Part shown: positions 17,318-26,561 of the stretch, piece after piece
How positions within the stretch are numbered: position 1 is the first letter of the stretch
Layout of the letters: every line of letters begins with the position of its first letter
Assembly (NCBI RefSeq): GCF_046736045.1
Contig: NZ_CP177134.1
Span: forward strand, 3,410,001-3,474,000
Reading direction: 5' to 3'
Length of the DNA stretch: 64,000 bases
Source: Leptospira_A sp046736045
GTDB taxonomy: Bacteria; Spirochaetota; Leptospiria; Leptospirales; Leptospiraceae
Notes under the pieces: generated by a model
Seen by the model: the letters and a program-made list of their open reading frames with translations, nothing else
Told to the model about the DNA's origin: nothing
Databases searched by the model: none
Program-made: the position numbers and the translations under genes

Positions 17318-18085
17318 TTATAAATCACTTAAGTCACGGGCTTGGATCAATTCACGAGTGAAATTTTCTTTCGGATTTGCAAATACCTCCTTTGCATTTC
17401 CTGATTCGATGATTTTTCCTTTTTCTAAAATATACAAATCATCACATAAATTTTTCACAAGACCCAGGTCATGCGACACCAGTATAAAGCCCAGATTATC
17501 CTTTTCATTCAACTCTTTGATCAAAGATACGATTTTGATTTGAACCAGAGCATCCAAAGCAGTCACAGGCTCATCCAATAGAATCAATTCAGGTTCGGAA
17601 AGTATAGCTCTTAGTATGGCGAATCTTTGCAATTGCCCGCCACTCAATTCTTTCGGTTTTTTGAAAAGAAGGGATCTATCCATTTGAAACCGATTCAGAT
17701 AAAATTCGATTTTTTCAACCACCAGCTTACGAACAGAAGGTGAAATGAAAATTCCGGATTTTATTTTTGCAGGTTCCAGCAAGGATTCCAGAAGGGTATA
17801 AAAAGGAGAAAAATACGAATACGGATCCTGAAATACAGGTTGGATGGGAGGATTGGATTTAAACTTTTTTGATAGATACGACTCACCGTCCCAGAGAATT
17901 TCTCCCCGAATGCGGTAAGATTTGACAAGAGCAGGAGTCCCAAGAATGCATCTGAACAATGTTGACTTTCCCGAACCGGAACGTCCCACAATCCCGGTGA
18001 TTTTTCCCCTACCGGCAGTTAGATGAATTCCGGAAAGGATTTCCAGTTTTCCCAAATGTACACTTAAATTTTGAAGTTCTAACAC
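17318..18085 (-). CDS. orphan ABC transporter ATPase of peptide/nickel family
   Basis: A 255-residue ATPase with Walker A GRSGSGKST, a Q-loop at VFQDPYSYFSPF, signature LSGGQLQR and Walker B LILLDEPVTALD followed by SHDLG. The Q-loop and DPxxxxxP segment are typical of the DppD/OppD/NikD dipeptide and nickel importers. No permease or binding protein lies adjacent, so its partner is unknown. Transcribed divergently from the HMG-CoA lyase gene. Confidence 0.85.
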   Translation of the reverse strand: MLELQNLSVHLGKLEILSGIHLTAGRGKITGIVGRSGSGKSTLFRCILGTPALVKSYRIRGEILWDGESYLSKKFKSNPPIQPVFQDPYSYFSPFYTLLESLLEPAKIKSGIFISPSVRKLVVEKIEFYLNRFQMDRSLLFKKPKELSGGQLQRFAILRAILSEPELILLDEPVTALDALVQIKIVSLIKELNEKDNLGFILVSHDLGLVKNLCDDLYILEKGKIIESGNAKEVFANPKENFTRELIQARDLSDL

Positions 18086-18159
18086 TGTATTTCGAATACG
18101 AAAAACTATTGCGTTTTGTTTCCCAAAGAAAGATGTTACAGAGAAAGGTCTAAAGGCAA

Positions 18160-19074
18160 GTGAATTTCGTAAAAATCACAGAAGTAGGTCCGAGAGACGG
18201 ACTCCAAAATGAAAAGGCAATTGTTCCCACTGACTCTAAATTTGAGTTCATTCGGGCTTTGGCAGCCACAGGCTTGCAACATATCGAAGCAACTTCCTTC
18301 GTCAAAAAGGAATGGATTCCCCAGATGGGAGATTCGGAAGAACTCACCAAACTCATATTTGGTGCAAATCCGATAGATCCCGAAATCCAACTTTCCTGCC
18401 TCACTCCCAATATCATAGGTTATGAAAAAGCGGTTTCGCTCGGTTTCAAAGAAGTGGCGGTTTTCACAGCTTCTTCCGAATCTTTTACCAAAAAAAATAT
18501 CAACAAAACGATTGATGAATCCATCCTCGCCTTCGGAGAAATTTTCCGAAAAGCGAAACAGGACAATGTAAAAGTAAGAGGTTATATCTCTACGGTGATT
18601 GCCTGTCCTTACGAAGGAAAAATTTCTCCGGAAAAAACACTCACAATCGCAAAAAAACTTTTGGATGCCGGAGCATATGAAATTTCTTTGGGAGAAACGA
18701 TCGGAGTTGCAGTACCAAGCGAAGTAGAATCATTGTTAAATGTTCTTTTAAAAGAAATTCCATCCAGATTACTTGCCGGCCATTTCCACGACACCTACGG
18801 AATGGGAATCTCCAATGTGAAACAATCCTTGAATATGGGGCTAAGATCTTTTGATTCTTCTGCGGGAGGACTGGGTGGCTGTCCTTATGCCAAAGGTGCT
18901 TCGGGAAATTTAGCAACGGAGGATTTGGTTTATTTTTTAGAAAGAGAAGGTTATCATACGGGCGTCAATTTGGATGCACTTGTGAATGCATCCTCTCTTA
19001 TGGAGAAAGCGCTGAACCGACCTCTGCTTTCCAGAACTTATGTTGCCAAATCCAAAGCAAAAGAATCTTCCTAA
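18160..19074 (+). CDS. mvaB: hydroxymethylglutaryl-CoA lyase
   Basis: A 304-residue HMGL-like TIM-barrel enzyme that cleaves HMG-CoA to acetyl-CoA and acetoacetate, usually at the end of leucine degradation. The specific features are EVGPRDGLQNE at the N-terminus, the metal-binding HFHDTYGMG, and the flexible catalytic-Cys loop GGLGGCPYAKGASGN, which separate it from homocitrate or isopropylmalate synthases. The start is GTG at 18160 with an AAGG just upstream. Its last 35 bases overlap the next gene. Confidence 0.93.
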   Translation: MNFVKITEVGPRDGLQNEKAIVPTDSKFEFIRALAATGLQHIEATSFVKKEWIPQMGDSEELTKLIFGANPIDPEIQLSCLTPNIIGYEKAVSLGFKEVAVFTASSESFTKKNINKTIDESILAFGEIFRKAKQDNVKVRGYISTVIACPYEGKISPEKTLTIAKKLLDAGAYEISLGETIGVAVPSEVESLLNVLLKEIPSRLLAGHFHDTYGMGISNVKQSLNMGLRSFDSSAGGLGGCPYAKGASGNLATEDLVYFLEREGYHTGVNLDALVNASSLMEKALNRPLLSRTYVAKSKAKESS

Positions 19075-19954
19075 GGAATTAAAATCCGCATTAGATGAGG
19101 CCATTCGGGAATACAGCGATCTAAAGTATCTTTCCACAGATCCCATTTTATTTGCCCATGGATACAAAGATCCTAAAGATAAAGAGATCATCTCTATTTT
19201 CTCTGCGCTGTACGCCTATGGCAACGTAAAGGCAATCAAACAATTTTTAATTCCTCTGTTTGAAAACCTCGGGCCACATCCTTATCGTTCGATTGCAAAA
19301 GAAGACCACTACTTCCAAAATGCGATTCAAAAAATGGGATATTACCGATTCCAAACAAAAAAAGATAACCAGGATTTTTTAAAAGTTATTGCCGGCTTGG
19401 TTCAAAAAACATTACCAGCTAACAGGAACGAGAAGACAGCGATCTTCGAAAACCTATTTCTTGATTCGGAGAAAAAGTTTGATCCGATACCGGGAATTTC
19501 CCAATTCCAAAATGTTTTACAAAACGAAGCATTGTCCCGAACGGGAACGAAAAAAATTTCCAACGGATTGAAATTTTTGATCGGAGAACCGAACTCCGGG
19601 TCGGCAAAAAAAAGAATCTGTTTATTTCTTCGTTGGATGGTTCGATCAAAATTTCCCGACTTCGGAATCTATCAATCGATCGAAGCAAACCTTCTACCTT
19701 TCCCTTTGGACGTTCACATTCAAAGACTGATTGGCATTCTAGGAATCTCTGAAAGAAAAACATTCGGAATGAAAGAAGCGATTGGTGTTCGAAATTTCTT
19801 TACCGGTTTAAATGCAGAAGATCCTGTCATGTATGATTTTTATCTGACCCGCATAGGGATGATTCAAAAATGTAAGGGAGTTAAAATAGAAACAATCTGT
19901 TCGGGGTGTAAAATAAGGAAGGCTTGTAGGATTGGTAGTGCCACGGGGAATTGA
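19040..19954 (+). CDS. TIGR02757 (DUF2400) family protein
   Basis: A 304-residue member of the TIGR02757/DUF2400 family of unknown function, widespread in Bacteroidetes and spirochaetes and distantly like helix-hairpin-helix DNA glycosylases. Recognisable points are the N-terminal DPILFAHGYKDPKDKEI, LPFPLDVHIQRL, EDPVMYDFYLTRIG and a C-terminal Cys cluster (CSGCKIRKAC). The ATG at 19040 overlaps the preceding gene by 35 bases. Its final 22 bases overlap the 3' end of the convergent tRNA-Glu gene. Confidence 0.85.
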   Translation: MLPNPKQKNLPKELKSALDEAIREYSDLKYLSTDPILFAHGYKDPKDKEIISIFSALYAYGNVKAIKQFLIPLFENLGPHPYRSIAKEDHYFQNAIQKMGYYRFQTKKDNQDFLKVIAGLVQKTLPANRNEKTAIFENLFLDSEKKFDPIPGISQFQNVLQNEALSRTGTKKISNGLKFLIGEPNSGSAKKRICLFLRWMVRSKFPDFGIYQSIEANLLPFPLDVHIQRLIGILGISERKTFGMKEAIGVRNFFTGLNAEDPVMYDFYLTRIGMIQKCKGVKIETICSGCKIRKACRIGSATGN

Positions 19955-20007
19955 ACCCCGATTGCAAGGATGAAAACCTTGTGTCCTAACCATTAGACGA
20001 TGGCACC
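19933..20007 (-). tRNA. tRNA-Glu (anticodon TTC), CCA encoded
   Basis: Read on the minus strand it folds as a full cloverleaf: 7-base acceptor GGTGCCA with TGGCACT, a 5-base anticodon stem CAAGG/CCTTG with loop TTTTCAT giving anticodon TTC, and a T stem with GGTTCAATTCC. Discriminator A is followed by an encoded CCA at 19933-19935. The 3' end overlaps the stop region of the convergent TIGR02757 gene. Confidence 0.96.
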
Positions 20008-20027
20008 ATTACAGGACTAGAAACTCG

Positions 20028-20101
<74 letters not shown>

Positions 20102-20179
20102 TGCTCTGTTGCCAAGAATAATCGCATAGGGTACTCGGTCAATCAATACTACATAAAATAATCGAAATTCCCGAAGAAT

Positions 20180-21454
20180 TTATTTCATTATAATCGTGTG
20201 TTCCCGATCCGGCCCTGTAGAAACAATACCAATTTTGGTTCCAACCAGTTCTTGCAATTTGTTAATATAACTTTGGCAAGTTGGTGGTAGTTTGGCAAAA
20301 TCACAAATCCCCGATATATCATCCTTCCAACCCTTAAAGTCAGCAAACACCGGTTTAACGTCTTCCAGTCCTTGAGAAGGAAAATGTTCCAATCTTTTAC
20401 CTTTTAATTCATAACCGATTACGACCGGAATGGAATCGTAATGAGATAATACATCAATCTTTGTAAGAACCAATGAATTGATTCCATTGACAGTGATGGA
20501 ATGTTTGATCATCTGTACATCAAACCAACCGCAGCGTCTCGGTCTACCTGTAGTGGATCCGTATTCACCACCCAACTTACGAAGCACATCACCTGCCTCG
20601 CCTAAAATCTCAGATGGAAAAGGACCTTCTCCCACTCTGGTTGCGTATGCTTTGGTAATCCCAATAACATCCTTTAGGTGACGAAAATTGACTCCGGAAC
20701 CGGCAAGTGCCCCGCCCGTAGTAGGATTGGAGCTAGTAACATAAGGGTAAGTTCCGAAATCAATATCCAGACCGGTTCCTTGCGCACCTTCCAATAGAAT
20801 TCGTTTTCCTTTTTCCAGTTCGGAATTGAGATAATAGATGGTATTGATTATGTTTTTGCCCATCTTGTCCGCAAAATGGAGCAGATTGGGATAAATTTCA
20901 TCGAACCGAACCGGTTCCAGATCATAGTATTTTACGAGCTCCTGATTTTTTACATCCAGGATGTGTTCCAGTTTTTTCTTTAATCCTTCTTTATCCAAAA
21001 GATCGCCGGCACGCAGACCCATACGCAGCATTTTGTCCGCATAACACATACCAATACCTTTTTTTGTGGTTCCGATCTTTCTTTCGGGACTTGAACCAAG
21101 CTCTCTTGCTTCATCAATCATCCGATGATAAGGGAGTAAAATATGACAGGAATCACTGATCAGAATTTTTTCGGAAACTTTAAATCCGCTTTTATCCAAC
21201 TCCGCACATTCTTGTAAAAAATAATCAGGATCGAGAACAACTCCGTTTCCGATGACGCAAACGGTATTATCGTAAATGATTCCGGATGGAACCAGGTGAA
21301 AAACATATTTTTTCCCACCGACAACAACCGTATGACCGGCGTTTGCTCCGCCTTGGTAACGTACAATGATATCGGTATCTTTGGATAGATAATCAATTAC
21401 CTTTGCTTTCCCTTCATCGCCCCATTGGGCACCAACCACTAAATTTGCGGGCAT
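20180..21454 (-). CDS. purA: adenylosuccinate synthetase
   Basis: A 424-residue enzyme joining IMP and aspartate with GTP hydrolysis on the way to AMP. Motifs include the GTP-binding GAQWGDEGKAK near residue 8, GGANAGHTVV (about 34-43), the LLEGAQGTGLDIDFGTYP segment and GRPRRCGWFD. Full length. Three bases separate it from the upstream hisZ-like gene, so they are likely cotranscribed. Confidence 0.97.
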   Translation of the reverse strand: MPANLVVGAQWGDEGKAKVIDYLSKDTDIIVRYQGGANAGHTVVVGGKKYVFHLVPSGIIYDNTVCVIGNGVVLDPDYFLQECAELDKSGFKVSEKILISDSCHILLPYHRMIDEARELGSSPERKIGTTKKGIGMCYADKMLRMGLRAGDLLDKEGLKKKLEHILDVKNQELVKYYDLEPVRFDEIYPNLLHFADKMGKNIINTIYYLNSELEKGKRILLEGAQGTGLDIDFGTYPYVTSSNPTTGGALAGSGVNFRHLKDVIGITKAYATRVGEGPFPSEILGEAGDVLRKLGGEYGSTTGRPRRCGWFDVQMIKHSITVNGINSLVLTKIDVLSHYDSIPVVIGYELKGKRLEHFPSQGLEDVKPVFADFKGWKDDISGICDFAKLPPTCQSYINKLQELVGTKIGIVSTGPDREHTIIMK

Positions 21455-21457
21455 AAC

Positions 21458-22492
21458 CTACCTCACCTTTACCGAAAATACTTCTTCAATTGGATCTATA
21501 TGCAATGCAAAGCCACAGGCTTGCTTTTTTAATTCCGTATAAGTTTCATAAAGTTGGTCGTAAACTCCACCGGCAAACACCGGTTCTGAATAACCTTCTT
21601 TATATCCCTGGAAAACGATTCCAGTATAATAATTTACATCTCTGATAAGAGCCGGATCCCATACCCCGGAAAAACTAACATTTGTTTTTTGCCATCCGGA
21701 AATAAAATCGGATACTTCCGATAAATAATCTTCCGCTTTCTTTTTCTGAAGTGCGGGAAACTCAAAAGACAAAAATTCTTTTTTAAAATCGGCAAATCCG
21801 GAAAAAGGAACCGGTTTTAAAAACAATTTCAAAATCCGAATGAAGTCCGGATCGGTATTTTTGCGACTCGCCAGATTGATGAGTTCCGTATGATTTTTGG
21901 TGAATAAAAACTGAGCTATGATTTCTTCCCATTCTTCTTCCCAACCGAGTATTTCCGTCACAAGTGACAATAACCCCGCGTGTCCCAAAGCGAAACTCAC
22001 TGTTTCTTTTTCTGTGGCGAATAACCAAAGTTTTTCTAAGATTTGAACTTGGGAGAGAATATTAGGAATACTGCTGTTTCCAATGGACTCTCCTCCGATT
22101 TGGAGGATCTCTCTTCTGGAAGCATTTCTCTTTCTATGATCACGTATTTTGCGACCTACGTAATAAACATTCTGGTTTTCTTCCCAATGGGAACGAGCGG
22201 CCATACCCTTTACTACTTGCAAGGTGAGATCTACACTCGGAGAAAGTTCGTACCCATCCCAATCGCGGGCGCGCAAAATGGATGCCGATTCCGATGCACC
22301 TAGATGAGAATGGAACGAAGATGAGTAATCAAAGGATGGTAAAGTAATTTCAGAATAATTATGATTTTCGAATATTTGCATGAGCCCTGTAAGTAAAGCT
22401 CTTCTATTCTTTGTTTCTTCTGGACCTAAAAAATGAAATCCGTCCGGAATCCATCTTCTTTCTGCAAGTTTCAATTTTTTTGCTGAATTCAT
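21458..22492 (-). CDS. hisZ: HisZ-like ATP phosphoribosyltransferase regulatory subunit
   Basis: A 344-residue protein with the class II histidyl-tRNA-synthetase catalytic fold but without the anticodon-binding domain. The N-terminal WIPDGFHFLGPEE matches the HisS/HisZ lead, the motif 2-like segment YYVGRKIRDHRKRNASRREILQIGGE is intact, and the C-terminal Tyr-Tyr-Thr-Gly region reads VNYYTGIVFQGY. HisZ activates short-form HisG in histidine synthesis; hisG is not in the window. A role as a paralogous synthetase-like protein cannot be excluded. Forms a unit with purA. Confidence 0.85.
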   Translation of the reverse strand: MNSAKKLKLAERRWIPDGFHFLGPEETKNRRALLTGLMQIFENHNYSEITLPSFDYSSSFHSHLGASESASILRARDWDGYELSPSVDLTLQVVKGMAARSHWEENQNVYYVGRKIRDHRKRNASRREILQIGGESIGNSSIPNILSQVQILEKLWLFATEKETVSFALGHAGLLSLVTEILGWEEEWEEIIAQFLFTKNHTELINLASRKNTDPDFIRILKLFLKPVPFSGFADFKKEFLSFEFPALQKKKAEDYLSEVSDFISGWQKTNVSFSGVWDPALIRDVNYYTGIVFQGYKEGYSEPVFAGGVYDQLYETYTELKKQACGFALHIDPIEEVFSVKVR

Positions 22493-22612
22493 GATTGGGA
22501 ACTATGCCCAAGAAGACAGATTAGAGAAATACATGATTTATGCAATCACTTGTAAAAATCGGATAGACAAATCAATATCTTTCGTTACATTAATGTCGGT
22601 TTAGGGGCAAAC

Positions 22613-24625
22613 ATGACAGAAAAAGAAGCCACATTGGGGCGATGGCACAAAGAATTTTTTGAAAACATTCATTTATTTATGAAATCAGGCCTTTCGCAAG
22701 CGGAGGCGAAATCCATCTTAGAAGAGTTTTTAATTCTCTCCCAAGCGACTCCCAAACCTCAGGTTATGGAAATTTTCCAGGAGCCGGAAAGGTTAGAGGA
22801 AATCGGAGTCTATACCGACATCAAAACGGAACCCAGGGATTTTATGCTGAAATTTCTGGATCCGATCATGAAAAAATTCACCGTGGAAGGAGCGGAAAAC
22901 CTAAAACTACTGAATGACGTCATTGGCAAATATCCTGTCACTTTGATTTCCAATCACCTCAGCCATTTGGACGCTCCTGCGATCTTCACTCTTCTCTACA
23001 ACACGGGAGAAGAAGGCAGAAAGATTGCGGAATCCCTTGTTTTCATCGCAGGCCGTCTGGCTTTTGAGCCTGACTTTACAAGGCTTGGTCTCTATATGTT
23101 CGGAACTCTTTTGGTTTGTTCAAAAAAGGATATGGCGGACAATCCTTCCCTATCCGACGTGATGACCAAAATCAATATGCGTGCTTTCCGACATTCTCAA
23201 AAATTAAAGTCGGAAGGAAAAATCATATCCATCTTTCCGGAAGGAACCCGTTCCAGAGACGGAAGATTGATGCCTTTCGTAGATACGGTTTACCATTATG
23301 TGGCGAACCAGGTCATCCTTCCGATCTCTCTGGAAGGAACGGATAAAATTCTACCTATCGAAGGACTGCTGTTCACTCAGGCAGTGGGCAAACTGGTCAT
23401 CGGTAAACCTGTGCTAGTTGGTGAACTCAGTAAAAAGGAAATGGAACATTTCCCGTCTCATATAGAACAAATTCAGTTTCCGGGAGTGGGTGACAAAAAA
23501 CAATTCATTATAGACAATCTTGCACTGCTCGTAGGTTCCAATCTAAACAAACACAAACACGGAACTTATCGCAATTTGTACAAGGGTGATGCCAAATCCA
23601 ACTCGCTGATCAGTCTGCCGAAAACTCCTACGGAGAATATAGTGATCATCGGATCTTCCAATATGTCCGTTGCGGTAGCCTGCGTTCTTGCCAATAAAAA
23701 TGTGCGCGTCACTATCTATGATCCGAATTCCGAATTTGTAAAACAAAGCAATGAAGAAAAAAGAGACATCATCCATTACCCTATCTACAAACTACCACCA
23801 AACATAGATTTTTCGGATGACCCTGCCGTTTTTGAAAAGGCTACTTTATTTGTCCAAGGAACAAACCCTTGGGAATTCGATTCTATTTTTCCGAAAATCA
23901 AAACCTATCTTCAAAACAATAAATCTCCCATTGCCAATGTGATCAAAGGATTTACCGGATCGAAAAAAGGACTGATTCTGGAAGATTTAGCCGACCTACT
24001 TGGAATCGAAAGAGACAGGCTGGCGGTGGTATCCGGTGCTTGTTACCCGGATCAAATCATGGAAAGAAAAATCTCCGGTTTTGAAGTATCCGCATCAAGT
24101 GACGCTTTGATTGAAAAAATCCAATTGCTCTTTAATACCAGTTATGTTTTTACAAGACCTGCCATCAATCCTCACGATACAAAAGGAGTACAATTGGGTG
24201 GTGCGTTAAAAACAATCTATGCAGTTGCAATGGGACTTGTAGAAGGATATTTCAAACGAGAATTAGGCGGAAATGTGGACAATACATTATTCCACCTTTC
24301 CAATCGTTTTTTCAACGAAATGGTATCCATCGGAGTGACTCTGGGGGGCAACGAAGCTACTTTCAACGGATTGTCAGGCATGACGGATTTTATGTTGGCT
24401 TGTTTCGGATCCGATACGAGAGATAGAAAATACGGATATGATCTGGCTCATGGAACAAGACCTGAAAAAATCACAAATGGTTTTTACGGTTTAAAGGTTC
24501 TGCCAAACCTAATCCATCTGGATGAAAGGAAACATCCGATTGTTGCATCTTCCTATAAAGCAGTGATTCAAAATGAGGATTTTGATAAAATAGCGGAGCA
24601 TCTTCAACTTCAACTGGCGAGATAG
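22613..24625 (+). CDS. glycerol-phosphate acyltransferase fused to GpsA-like dehydrogenase
   Basis: A 670-residue fusion for phospholipid precursor synthesis. Residues about 75-330 are a PlsC/PlsB-type acyltransferase with NHLSHLD (114-120) and FPEGTRS (208-214). Residues about 340-640 resemble NAD(P)-dependent glycerol-3-phosphate dehydrogenase: SGACYPDQ in place of SGPTFA, GGALKTIYAVAMG with the catalytic Lys533, and the substrate-binding GLSGMTDFMLAC with DTRDRKYG. The nucleotide-binding loop reads IIGSSNMSVAVA, lacking two of the three expected glycines of GxGxxG. Together they could make G3P from dihydroxyacetone phosphate and acylate it. RBS AGGGG lies about 6 bases before the ATG. No signal peptide. 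Confidence 0.9.
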   Translation: MTEKEATLGRWHKEFFENIHLFMKSGLSQAEAKSILEEFLILSQATPKPQVMEIFQEPERLEEIGVYTDIKTEPRDFMLKFLDPIMKKFTVEGAENLKLLNDVIGKYPVTLISNHLSHLDAPAIFTLLYNTGEEGRKIAESLVFIAGRLAFEPDFTRLGLYMFGTLLVCSKKDMADNPSLSDVMTKINMRAFRHSQKLKSEGKIISIFPEGTRSRDGRLMPFVDTVYHYVANQVILPISLEGTDKILPIEGLLFTQAVGKLVIGKPVLVGELSKKEMEHFPSHIEQIQFPGVGDKKQFIIDNLALLVGSNLNKHKHGTYRNLYKGDAKSNSLISLPKTPTENIVIIGSSNMSVAVACVLANKNVRVTIYDPNSEFVKQSNEEKRDIIHYPIYKLPPNIDFSDDPAVFEKATLFVQGTNPWEFDSIFPKIKTYLQNNKSPIANVIKGFTGSKKGLILEDLADLLGIERDRLAVVSGACYPDQIMERKISGFEVSASSDALIEKIQLLFNTSYVFTRPAINPHDTKGVQLGGALKTIYAVAMGLVEGYFKRELGGNVDNTLFHLSNRFFNEMVSIGVTLGGNEATFNGLSGMTDFMLACFGSDTRDRKYGYDLAHGTRPEKITNGFYGLKVLPNLIHLDERKHPIVASSYKAVIQNEDFDKIAEHLQLQLAR

Positions 24626-24638
24626 TAGCGGGTTAGAC

Positions 24639-26453
24639 TTATTTTTTAGGAAGGGAAACGCAAAAGACCGTTTTTCCGGGAACAGAGTGGAAGTTAATCT
24701 CTCCACCATGTTTTTCTTCGATTGACCGCCTAACAATAAGCAAACCCAATCCGCTCCCTTCTCCCAATGCCTTGGTAGTGAAAAAAGGATCGAATATTTT
24801 TTCTTTGATTTCGTCCGGAATCCCCGGACCATCATCTGAAACTCGAACCTTTACCGCTTCCTTCAGGTTTTCCAATTCGATAGAAATATTTCCTTTGAAT
24901 TGCATGGATTGGAGTGCATTATAAATCAGATTGGTCCATACCTGAATCAAATCATCAGGATAAGCCTTGATCTTTGGTCTGGATGGAAACGATGTTTTTA
25001 CTTTCACACCGTCTCTCATCTGGTTATTATAAAGAGTGAGTACGGTTTCAATGGTATCGACGATATCCGTTTCCTGTTTTCCAATTGAGGAATCCAGCCT
25101 TGAATAACTCTTCAAAGAAAATACAATCTTTGAAGTTCTTTCCACCGCCAGCTGAATGGATTCGTGATTTCGATTCATCTGCAATTCTACAAGTAAGATA
25201 TCCAACATCTCTTTGAATTTAAGATCACCGAATAAATCGGAAAACTCTTCCACAAAAGAATGAATGCCGAGATCAATCAACCGATCAGCCCAATCATATG
25301 ATTTTTCATAACCCCAATCGGAAAAAGTCAGCTCCAGTTTCTTTTTGACTTTGCGTGAATCCGAAAAGCCGAGAGTCACAGGCTTATAAATAAATACTTT
25401 GGAAACAAATTCGCAACACCTGTGTAAGTTGGTCTCCGTTAATGTCCCGAATATTTTTCTAAGCTCCATCAGGCGATTGGCAATTTTTAACGAATGAGAC
25501 TGAATTTCTCCGCTCAAGGCGGAAATAGCTCCCAAAGGATTATTGATTTCATGCGCAACACCCGCAACCAATTGTCCGAGAGCGGCCATCTTTTCGGAAA
25601 AGATCAATTGGTTTTGCGCTTTCTTCAAATCTTCCAAAGTCTCTGCCAGTTCCCGTGTTCTTGCAACAACTGCTTCTTCCAGAAATACTTTCGCATTTTT
25701 GGAATCGGTGATATCAATCAGGATGGCAAGTAGTCTCGGTCTTCCATCCATTTGCATAATCGCGTTTCCTGAAATCACATGTTTTTCAGCGCCGGAGCTA
25801 TGATTGATCGATGCTTCCAATCCGGTGGTCCAACCTTTCTTCATTACCTCTGCCAATAACTTGGACCTGTCGATCGGGGTTTTCCAAATTCCCAAATCCA
25901 AAGAGGTACGACCGATAATCTCACTTCGATTAAAACCTACCAAAGCTTCGTAAGCGTCATTTACATCAATATATCTGCCTGTTTCCGCATCAGATAAGCT
26001 AACAGCTGCCGGATTTAAACGAAATATTCTTTCAAAGAGATCCTTGCTCAGTCGAAGATCCTCTTGCAATTCATAGTTCTTTTTTTCTTTATCTTTGATG
26101 TCAGTGATATCCTGGCCGGTAGCGAGAATGTATTTACCGTCTTCGATCAATCTTGCATTTAATAAACTGGTATGAATGACACCATTGCTTGCTTCAAATT
26201 TGATTTCAAAATTATAAATCAAACCAGTTTCGAATAACTCACTTCGAATTTTATCCCGATCTGCCGGATCATAATAAATCCCAAGCTCAGACGGAGTTTT
26301 ACCGATCACCTCTTCTTCGGACTTTCCTAACCATTCTAGAAATATCTGATTTGTATGAATGTATTTGCCATCAAGGCTGGAAATGGTAATCCCAATCGGA
26401 CTTAAACGAAATATTTTTTCCCAGAGATCAGGTGAAAACTTTTGTAAGTCCAT
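24639..26453 (-). CDS. PAS-PAS sensor histidine kinase
   Basis: About 604 residues from the ATG at 26453. Two PAS domains (about 8-120 and 137-255) are followed by a coiled linker and an H-box VAGVAHEINNPLGA with phospho-acceptor His about 301. The second dimerisation helix (ending VFSLKSYSRL) appears only after roughly 90 extra residues, longer than usual. The ATPase domain has the N-box NLIYNAL, G1 DDGPGIPDE and G2 GEGSGLGL. No membrane segments, so a cytoplasmic sensor. The frame is open to 26498, but that would place the start beside the rplQ terminator. No response regulator lies adjacent. Confidence 0.92.
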   Translation of the reverse strand: MDLQKFSPDLWEKIFRLSPIGITISSLDGKYIHTNQIFLEWLGKSEEEVIGKTPSELGIYYDPADRDKIRSELFETGLIYNFEIKFEASNGVIHTSLLNARLIEDGKYILATGQDITDIKDKEKKNYELQEDLRLSKDLFERIFRLNPAAVSLSDAETGRYIDVNDAYEALVGFNRSEIIGRTSLDLGIWKTPIDRSKLLAEVMKKGWTTGLEASINHSSGAEKHVISGNAIMQMDGRPRLLAILIDITDSKNAKVFLEEAVVARTRELAETLEDLKKAQNQLIFSEKMAALGQLVAGVAHEINNPLGAISALSGEIQSHSLKIANRLMELRKIFGTLTETNLHRCCEFVSKVFIYKPVTLGFSDSRKVKKKLELTFSDWGYEKSYDWADRLIDLGIHSFVEEFSDLFGDLKFKEMLDILLVELQMNRNHESIQLAVERTSKIVFSLKSYSRLDSSIGKQETDIVDTIETVLTLYNNQMRDGVKVKTSFPSRPKIKAYPDDLIQVWTNLIYNALQSMQFKGNISIELENLKEAVKVRVSDDGPGIPDEIKEKIFDPFFTTKALGEGSGLGLLIVRRSIEEKHGGEINFHSVPGKTVFCVSLPKK

Positions 26454-26503
26454 AAGGTTAGTGTGCCAAAATTTATTGACCGAGTTATTTCGTGGCAAGA
26501 AAA

Positions 26504-26531
26504 AAAAAGTCCGCTAAAATGCGGACTTTTT
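26504..26531 (-). terminator. intrinsic terminator ending the ribosomal protein cluster
   Basis: A perfect 11-base stem (26504-26514 with 26521-26531) and a six-base loop, with GTCCGC/GCGGAC at its core and A/T runs on both sides, so it can work in both directions. It lies 30 bases after the rplQ stop and before the kinase start. Confidence 0.9.
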
Positions 26532-26561
26532 CTAAAAACAAAACAAATGAAGAAACAAATC

